A stretch of DNA of 64,000 nucleotides from Rhizobium aethiopicum (GTDB lineage: Bacteria > Pseudomonadota > Alphaproteobacteria > Rhizobiales > Rhizobiaceae): contig NZ_FMAJ01000001.1 of assembly GCF_900094625.1 (NCBI RefSeq), positions 124,001-188,000 of the forward strand, in the 5' to 3' direction. Of this stretch, positions 63,117 to 64,000 are shown piece by piece; within the stretch, counting starts at the first letter, position 1; every line of letters starts with the position of its first letter. Both the position numbers and the translations under genes were made by a program. The notes below the pieces were generated by a model. That model did not search any database, was not told where the DNA came from, and saw only the letters and a program-made list of their open reading frames with translations.

Positions 63117-63674
63117 GTGACACGGGGCCTGCGCCTGATTCGCGACGGGGTGACCGCTTTTGCCCTGCTGGCGCTCCTGGCGCTGATTGCCGCGAAGGTC
63201 AACGATAGCGCTGCCATCAGGCGGGCGGGCGCCTTTCATGCTGCCGATGGCGACAGTCTGACATTGGGGCAGGAGCGCTTGCGCCTCGAAGGCATTGATG
63301 CGCCCGAGCTTAACCAGAGCTGCGAGCGGGCGGGAAGGGCCTGGGCTTGCGGACACGTGGCGCGCGAGGCGCTGCAGGCGATGGTGCTGGCATCGGGGAC
63401 GTTTTGCCAGGGCGACCGGCGCGACCGCTATGATAGGCTGCTCGTCGTCTGCCGGAGCGGGACGGACGGCGACATCAATGCCGCCATGGTGCGCCGGGGT
63501 ATGGCCGTTTCCTACGGCGGTTACGGCAAGGAAGAGCTCGAGGCGAGGGGTGCGAAGGCGGGGCTGTGGGCCGGGACATTCGAGCGGCCGCGTGATGTGC
63601 GCGATCACGCCGGTGATAATTCCGGTTACGACGAGGCGCTGCGCTTCATCGGGTGGATCGTTGGCTGGGAGTAA
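63117..63674 (+). CDS. Thermonuclease-like (SNase) protein
   Basis: 185 residues. An N-terminal hydrophobic segment (GVTAFALLALLALIAA) may anchor or export it. The OB-fold SNase domain has ADGDSLTLGQERLRLEGIDAPELNQSCERAG with the Asp and Arg of the active site, and DRYDRLLVVCRSGTDGDINAAMVRRGMAVSYGG. The GTG start at 63117 follows AAGGAGG at a good distance. It should cut nucleic acids or act on a modified substrate in the envelope. Four bp before the glycosylase gene. Confidence 0.88.
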   Translation: MTRGLRLIRDGVTAFALLALLALIAAKVNDSAAIRRAGAFHAADGDSLTLGQERLRLEGIDAPELNQSCERAGRAWACGHVAREALQAMVLASGTFCQGDRRDRYDRLLVVCRSGTDGDINAAMVRRGMAVSYGGYGKEELEARGAKAGLWAGTFERPRDVRDHAGDNSGYDEALRFIGWIVGWE

Positions 63675-63678
63675 AGCA

Positions 63679-64000
63679 ATGACCGACGAAGCCGAGCTGG
63701 AAACTCTGCGGCGGGAAATTGCCGCCTGTCGCATCTGCCGCGACGCCCCGGCAAAAGGGCCTGTGCACCGGCTGCCGCACGAGCCGCGGCCGGTGGCGGT
63801 GATTTCGTCAAGCGCACGCATCCTGATCGCCGGGCAGGCGCCTGGCCTTCGGGTGCATGAGAGCGGTCTGCCATTTGACGATGCCTCGGGCGACCGGCTG
63901 CGATCATGGCTCGGCGTTGACAGGGTCAGCTTTTACGACCGCAACCGATTCGCCATCGTGCCGATGGGCTTCTGCTTTCCCGGCTACGACGGCAAGGGCG
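63679..64000 (+). CDS. Uracil-DNA glycosylase family protein (cut by the window end)
   Basis: The first 107 codons are seen and no stop is reached. The N-terminus has a Cys pair, AACRICRDAP. Then RILIAGQAPGLRVHESGLPFDDASGDRLRSWLGV and FAIVPMGFCFPGYDGKG match the UDG-like fold, in which the GQAPG motif binds uracil and GLPFDDASGDRLR the DNA. The Cys pair may belong to an Fe-S cluster as in family 4/5 enzymes. The other cluster ligands and the C-terminal motif lie beyond the window. Confidence 0.88.
   Translation, partial: MTDEAELETLRREIAACRICRDAPAKGPVHRLPHEPRPVAVISSSARILIAGQAPGLRVHESGLPFDDASGDRLRSWLGVDRVSFYDRNRFAIVPMGFCFPGYDGKG

Overview
The window is a stretch of alphaproteobacterial chromosome. 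It is almost certainly from Rhizobium, close to R. leguminosarum or R. etli. The evidence is the complete acpXL-lpxXL cluster for the very-long-chain lipid A acyl group, an O2-sensing FnrN-type regulator with two perfect anaeroboxes, an aerobic (CobN-type) cobalamin pathway, rhizobial intergenic mosaic repeats, high GC and frequent GTG/TTG starts. I see no tRNA, rRNA, IS element, prophage or CRISPR array.

Layout. 0-4 kb: LysE-type exporter, a DUF1127-like small protein divergent from a LysR regulator, an entericidin lipoprotein, a hypothetical protein and a betaine-type binding protein. 4-24 kb: cobalamin biosynthesis in three blocks: cobQ; a riboswitch-controlled cobP-cobW-cobN-cobO operon; and cobE, then cobA-cobB-cobC-cobD joined by 4-bp overlaps. 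Between them lie a class III adenylate cyclase, a ClC-family channel, an XRE regulator with a frameshifted SnoaL-like gene, a TSUP permease and a nucleoside hydrolase. 24-32 kb: zinc-ribbon protein, L,D-transpeptidase, fnrN, then acpXL-fabZXL-fabF2XL-fabF1XL-adhXL-lpxXL and a PAS protein. 32-40 kb: mixed metabolic and regulatory genes, including gnd, two GNATs, a methyltransferase and a C39 peptidase/Ddl/P-loop ATPase group. 40-54 kb: a glycan-use locus with a LacI repressor, CUT1 ABC transporter, GH2 beta-mannosidase, isomerase, Gfo/Idh oxidoreductase, aldo/keto reductase and GH43. 54-59 kb: ABC-2 exporter, a small EamA transporter and an MFS exporter, the last two with structured leaders, then an aspartyl protease and DUF1289. 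59-64 kb: divergent cobalamin synthase and cobT genes, dgkA, histidine kinase, nuclease and a uracil-DNA glycosylase cut by the window edge.

How the genes work together. The cob genes cover uroporphyrinogen III methylation (cobA), amidations (cobB, cobQ), cobalt insertion (cobN), adenosylation (cobO), and side-arm and nucleotide-loop assembly (cobC, cobD, cobP, cobalamin synthase, cobT). The ring-contraction genes cobG-M and the two small chelatase subunits are not in the window. The XL cluster should make and attach 27-hydroxyoctacosanoate to lipid A. The 40-54 kb locus should import beta-linked oligosaccharides (mannosides, xylosides) and degrade them inside the cell.

The most interesting non-coding signals are: a leaderless 18-codon Val/Leu/Ile-rich leader peptide followed by a terminator ahead of the MFS exporter (56.66-56.81 kb); an RNA fold sequestering the ribosome binding site of the EamA gene (56.45-56.53 kb); an unusually large cobalamin riboswitch (9.19-9.59 kb); an apparently leaderless cobA promoter; and a minus-strand terminator with no recognised gene (53.85 kb).
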